From: Thermoplasmata archaeon
GTDB lineage: Archaea > Thermoplasmatota > Thermoplasmata > Thermoplasmatales > Thermoplasmataceae
DNA length: 10,421 nt
Assembly: GCA_021846695.1 (NCBI GenBank)
Contig: JAJZWN010000046.1
Location: 1 to 10,421, forward strand
Direction of reading: 5' to 3'
The notes beneath the pieces were generated by a model. It did no database searches, had not been told where the DNA came from, and worked only from the letters and a program-made list of their open reading frames with translations. Position numbers and translations under genes: made by a program. Of the stretch, positions 8,401 to 10,421 are shown piece by piece (position 1 is the stretch's first letter; every line of letters starts with the position of its first letter).

Positions 8401-8643
8401 TATTTTTTCTTTTTTGATAATTTCTATCACACTTTCCGGGTCTACCGGCTCTATGTATACCCTGTCAGCTATTTCTCTGTCTGTCTGTATAGTTGCAGGA
8501 TTTGAATTGAGGAGTACTGTCTTTATTCCCTCTTCCTTCAATGCCAGGCAGGCCTGAGATCCTGAATAATCAAATTCTGCAGCCTGGCCTATTACTATTG
8601 GGCCTGAACCTATAACCAGTGTGCATTTTATGTCTGAATTCAT
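5488..8643 (-). CDS. carB: Carbamoyl-phosphate synthase large subunit
   Basis: Makes carbamoyl phosphate from bicarbonate, two ATP and ammonia channelled from CarA, feeding arginine and pyrimidine synthesis. At 1051 residues it is a complete, unsplit chain (E. coli about 1073). The two homologous halves are clear. The first starts with VIGSGPIVIGQAAEFDYSGS near residue 10 and has an ATP-grasp domain from about 125 to 320 ending in EVNPRTSRSS. The second starts with VIGSGPNRISQGVEFDYGA near 545 and has an ATP-grasp from about 660 to 860 containing ELNARSSRSVPF near 826. A linker of about 400-540 separates them, and a C-terminal MGS-like allosteric domain occupies about 920-1051. The ATG overlaps the carA stop as ATGA and has an AGGTGA SD 6 nt upstream inside carA. 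Very secure. Confidence 0.98.
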   Translation of the reverse strand: MNSDIKCTLVIGSGPIVIGQAAEFDYSGSQACLALKEEGIKTVLLNSNPATIQTDREIADRVYIEPVDPESVIEIIKKEKIDSILPSTGGQVGLNLVILLERLGILSSYNIKVLGTPVTSIEIAEDRKKFFNLMKKIGEPVIESYTLTKNDYRDLMPGIKKYPLILRTGFSLGGSGGVIIKNVKELSDYCDDYFSVHDDMVELDESLLGLKEIEYEMMRDNNGNCISICNMENLDPMGVHTGESIVTTPSLTLSNDSYQKLRTSAIHVVNEIGVIGSCNIQFALDQEKDEYYIVEVNPRTSRSSALASKASGYPIARVSTKIAVGYNLNEIKNPVTKNTYAAFEPSMDYITVKIPRWPFDKFSVKREIGIEMKSIGEAMGIGRIFEEALMKAISSLDIKQSIPMRLFTSPEKTIELMKVPNDLRLFAIFDGLFQGIGVDKISELSGYDKFFIVKIKNIVDAMETIKRGVIPENMENLKMLGISDETISYYTGIPQTEIIKYRIEKKIVPVYKNIDTCSGEFNADTTYLYSAYDTHNDNRISNKKKVIVIGSGPNRISQGVEFDYGAVKSILSLRSMGYEAIMVNSNPETVSTDFDISDKLYFEPVTLEHISNIASAEKPEGIIIQFSGQTGQNMASGISEIFNNIILGTKPEDIYRIEERTIFSKTLRSLGIKQPDFIEASNINELEEKIKGISLPVIIRSSFIIGGRAMDIIYDYDILVSRVRELFIERPGSPVLVSSYLKNATEIDVDFISSAEKSIIAGISVHIEEAGTHSGDATMVLGPGVVDSDTLEQLKEIVEKMRQNFNLSGLSNLQLAIKDSEIYVIELNARSSRSVPFVSKATGINWIDSGVKAMLGIEPDLKYSEPASFFIKVPVFPFKRFRDMDVILGPEMKSTGEAMCCGKTFQEAMSKVIRIMKRDFKLNSVIITVNDADKNEAIKIGRKLAAKNVKIYATPGTYNAMKDAGVKSNVVYRVKDLRSPGISEIIKNEDISMIINTPSESYGSIRDGFSIRNLGIKKDIPLITNIRFASELVDSILHEKKAQVMELTEYY

Positions 8644-9692
8644 ATTTTTTCACCTAGAGTTGTTTTAATATCATTGAAAAACCATGTACTATCGTAGGGC
8701 CCTGGATATGCTTCGGGATGAAACTGGACAGAAAATACCGGGAGTTCCCTGTGCTTTATCATTTCAACCGTACCATCATTGATATCGGTGCCACAGATTT
8801 CCATGCATGTGCCCTTCAGGGAATCTCCGTTAACGGCGTATCCATGGTTATGTGATGTAATGTAAACCCTGTTCCCTATGAGCACAGCATGGTTTATTCC
8901 CCTGTGCCCGTATTTCATTTTCTCTGTTTTGCCGCCCATAGAAAGTGCTATAAGTTGATTCCCAAGGCACACACCCATTACAGGCATGCTGCTACTTTTC
9001 TCTCTTATAAACGCCCTTAATGGCTCTAAAGAACTATGGCCAGGGTTTCCCGGACCATTGGGCAGAAAAATTGCATCATAGTGGAATTTAATGTTAAAGA
9101 AATCATAGTTATATGGAACTATGTGCAGGGAAGCTGTTTCACTTAGCCTCTTAATAAGGCTATTTTTTGTTCCAACATCTATGAAAAGTATCTGTTTTTT
9201 ATGCCCTGAATTGTAATACTTATATTTTTTAATTGACACCATGGAAACAAGGTCCAGATCCATGGTATCCTCAAATTTATCCGGAAATTCATTTTTGTTT
9301 CTTATATAACCCTTAATTGCGCCAGATTCCCTTATTTTTTCTACCAGTGACCTGGTATCTATCCCGTCTATTGCAGGCACCATGTTTTGCTTTAAAAACT
9401 CATTGAATCCTGTTCCCGATTCCCCGCCAGAATAAATTGAATGTGCGTCCTTTGTAATAATTCCTGCAACCTGCACCTTACTGGATTCCATATGTTCCAG
9501 GCTTAAGGGGTAATTTGCAATTTCCGGGAAGGCGAAAATTAGTATTTCACCAGCATACGATGGATCCGTAATAGTTTCCAGATAACCGGACATTGAAGTT
9601 GTAAAAACTATTTCACCGTTTGTCTCGCCCTCATAGCCATAACCAGTGCCTTCATAAGTTGTGCCGTCCTCCAGTAATAAATATCTTTTCAT
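8640..9692 (-). CDS. carA: Carbamoyl-phosphate synthase small (glutaminase) subunit
   Basis: Hydrolyses glutamine and passes ammonia to CarB. With the start at 9692 it is 350 residues, typical for archaea. The N-terminal CarA domain opens with MKRYLLLEDGTTYEG and includes FTTSMSGYLETITDPSY. The class I glutamine amidotransferase domain (about 167-350) has FLPNGPGNPG (209-218), nucleophile C242 in GVCLGNQ, GHRGINH (262-268), TSHNHGYAV and H325/E327 in FHPEAYPG. The residue after G244 is Asn, not the commoner His of GICLGHQ. A frame-open ATG at 9758 would add 22 residues (MELSKKIENDIFKVEIRFFK...), but a strong TATA box lies between the two ATGs and the family N-terminus matches 9692. carB follows with a 4-nt overlap. 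Confidence 0.96.
   Translation of the reverse strand: MKRYLLLEDGTTYEGTGYGYEGETNGEIVFTTSMSGYLETITDPSYAGEILIFAFPEIANYPLSLEHMESSKVQVAGIITKDAHSIYSGGESGTGFNEFLKQNMVPAIDGIDTRSLVEKIRESGAIKGYIRNKNEFPDKFEDTMDLDLVSMVSIKKYKYYNSGHKKQILFIDVGTKNSLIKRLSETASLHIVPYNYDFFNIKFHYDAIFLPNGPGNPGHSSLEPLRAFIREKSSSMPVMGVCLGNQLIALSMGGKTEKMKYGHRGINHAVLIGNRVYITSHNHGYAVNGDSLKGTCMEICGTDINDGTVEMIKHRELPVFSVQFHPEAYPGPYDSTWFFNDIKTTLGEKI
8650..8655 (-). promoter_or_regulatory. Shine-Dalgarno site of carB
   Basis: AGGTGA on the minus strand, within the last codons of carA and 6 nt before the carB ATG at 8643, fully matches the complement of the archaeal 16S rRNA tail. It supports the carB start and reinitiation at the ATGA overlap. 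Confidence 0.7.
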
Positions 9693-9718
9693 GTAAATCT
9701 TAAAAAACCTAATTTCAA

Positions 9719-9731
9719 CTTTAAATATATC
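9719..9731 (-). promoter_or_regulatory. TATA box of carAB
   Basis: GATATATTTAAAG on the minus strand is centred 30-33 nt before the ATG at 9692. A start of transcription about 25 nt downstream would leave a leader of only 5-8 nt. The site lies downstream of the alternative ATG at 9758, so it argues against that longer CarA. The near-symmetric core (TTTAAA with flanking ATAT) could in principle be used in the other direction as well. Confidence 0.6.
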
Positions 9732-9757
9732 ATTTTCTATTTTTTTTGATAGTTCCA

Positions 9758-10279
9758 ATGTATGAATTTATATTATTTCCTATGTGGCTACTGTATAATT
9801 TTTATATATATTATTTACAATATTTAACCTACCTTGAATATCTGATTTTACACGAATTCTTTAAGCACGAAAGTCACAAAGCCTGTTATGTGGATGAAAT
9901 AGTAAAAACATATTAAAGTTTAAAATGCATACACCTGCAACTGCTAAATTTTGACACGCTTATTTCCATGTTGCTCTATGCCTGGTTAAGAATAATTCTG
10001 CTATTCTATTACCGGGGCATTAAATTTCGAGTACTTTCCAGTTTCTGCAGAATTTATATATTTTAATTCACCAATTTTAGTTCAAAAACATGCATTCCAC
10101 TATTTTATTTAACGGTCAATTTATTAATAAATATATTACCGCATAAGAACCATGATAATTTCTATAAGGCAATTGAATTATTTAAAAACAGAGATTGCAG
10201 ACCAACAAAGATCATAGAAATGCTTATAAAGACTTTAATTATAGTTAGTAAATGCCGTCAAGATCGATGGATTGGCTAA
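9758..10279 (+). pseudogene. Probable decayed gene in the carA-HEPN gap
   Basis: From the ATG at 9758 one frame reads through about 173 codons with only two internal stops, TAA at 9914-9916 and at 10064-10066, before a final TAA at 10277-10279. The blocks are 52, 49 and 70 codons. A DNA this A/T-rich should give roughly one stop per 13 codons, so three long open blocks in the same frame suggest a former coding region. The second block contains LLYAWLRIILLFYYRGIKFR, which recalls the LYYRG-S-R segment seen in some archaeal transposases; this is an impression, not a match I can verify. The first block has CYVDEIVKTY just before its stop. The composition (Tyr, Leu, Ile, Phe) is also what A/T-rich noncoding DNA encodes. 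The third block ends inside the HEPN gene and overlaps its promoter. No other gene, RNA or array was seen in 9759-10251. Confidence 0.3.
10224..10231 (+). promoter_or_regulatory. TATA box of the HEPN gene
   Basis: TTATAAAG has its TATAAA core centred about 25 nt before the ATG at 10252. This is the spacing expected for a leaderless archaeal mRNA and nearly matches the nth promoter. No SD precedes the ATG, which fits leaderless translation. Confidence 0.65.
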
Positions 10280-10421
10280 AACAGGCTAAAAGGGATCTCG
10301 AAGAGGCTGAAGGCTCATTAAATAATGAAAAATACGAATGGGCTTGCTTTGCATCCCAGCAATCTGCTGAGAAAGCAGTGATAGCCTTGTACCATTCAAT
10401 AAATAAGGAAATATGGAGCCA
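10252..10421 (+). CDS. HEPN-domain protein, 3'-truncated by window edge
   Basis: The first 56 residues are visible and the frame is open to the window end. They begin MPSRSMDWLKQAKRDLEEAE and continue with KYEWACFASQQSAEKAVIAL, the typical first two helices of small HEPN proteins (usually about 125-135 residues). In this group the gene is usually paired with a minimal nucleotidyltransferase (MNT). In characterised pairs HEPN is a ribonuclease toxin and the MNT neutralises it, sometimes by adding AMP. The catalytic R-x4-6-H motif lies beyond the edge; the last two bases, ca, after KEIWS could start the His found at the equivalent of WGH in relatives. The ATG is set by the TATA box 25 nt upstream. 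The family is secure; the toxin role and a partner gene on the right are inferred. Confidence 0.85.
   Translation, partial: MPSRSMDWLKQAKRDLEEAEGSLNNEKYEWACFASQQSAEKAVIALYHSINKEIWS

Noticed and set aside
9693..9758. 22-residue N-terminal extension of CarA
   Set aside because: The TATA box lies inside it and the family N-terminus begins at 9692.
10119..10132. 14-bp palindrome ATTTATTAATAAAT upstream of the HEPN gene
   Set aside because: Pure A/T and about 95 bp upstream of the TATA box; likely chance in such A/T-rich sequence.
9693..10251. Search for a tRNA, CRISPR repeats or insertion-sequence ends in the long gap
   Set aside because: No cloverleaf, no regularly spaced repeats and no paired terminal inverted repeats or target duplications were visible.

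Overview
The window looks like chromosome from an acidophilic archaeon of the order Thermoplasmatales (Ferroplasma, Acidiplasma or Cuniculiplasma-like). This is inferred from the A+T-rich DNA, frequent AGG/AGA and ATA codons, TATA boxes about 25 nt upstream of start codons (leaderless genes), GGTGA-type Shine-Dalgarno sites before internal cistrons, and the gene content. I cannot name the species from the sequence alone.

Left part (1-2202, + strand): the end of an electron-transfer-flavoprotein operon of the FixABCX type. It holds an ETF alpha subunit cut by the window edge, a FixC-like FAD-dependent quinone oxidoreductase and a small FixX-like ferredoxin. The frames overlap or abut, so they are cotranscribed; ETF beta (FixA) is presumably just outside on the left. 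Together they would pass electrons from flavin dehydrogenases, or from NADH by bifurcation, to the quinone pool. The ferredoxin has a Ser where one cluster Cys is expected.

Middle part (2250-4633): a YtnP-like metallo-beta-lactamase-fold hydrolase (+) runs head-on into a YtcJ-like amidohydrolase (-), with only 2 bp between the stop codons. Both are probably hydrolases of small metabolites with unknown substrates.

Right-centre (4768-9692, - strand): endonuclease III (DNA base-excision repair), with its own TATA box, lies downstream of carAB, the two subunits of glutamine-dependent carbamoyl-phosphate synthase (arginine and pyrimidine synthesis). carA and carB overlap in an ATGA. The carA start is better placed at 9692 than at 9758, because a TATA box lies between them.

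Right end (9693-10421): about 560 bp without an intact recognised gene, long for this otherwise compact stretch. One + strand frame there stays open for about 173 codons except for two TAA stops, and looks like a decayed gene. A HEPN-domain gene, probably half of a HEPN/MNT nucleotidyltransferase toxin-antitoxin pair, then begins with a leaderless promoter and runs off the right edge. This end is the accessory-looking part of the window. No tRNA, rRNA, CRISPR array or intact insertion sequence was seen.
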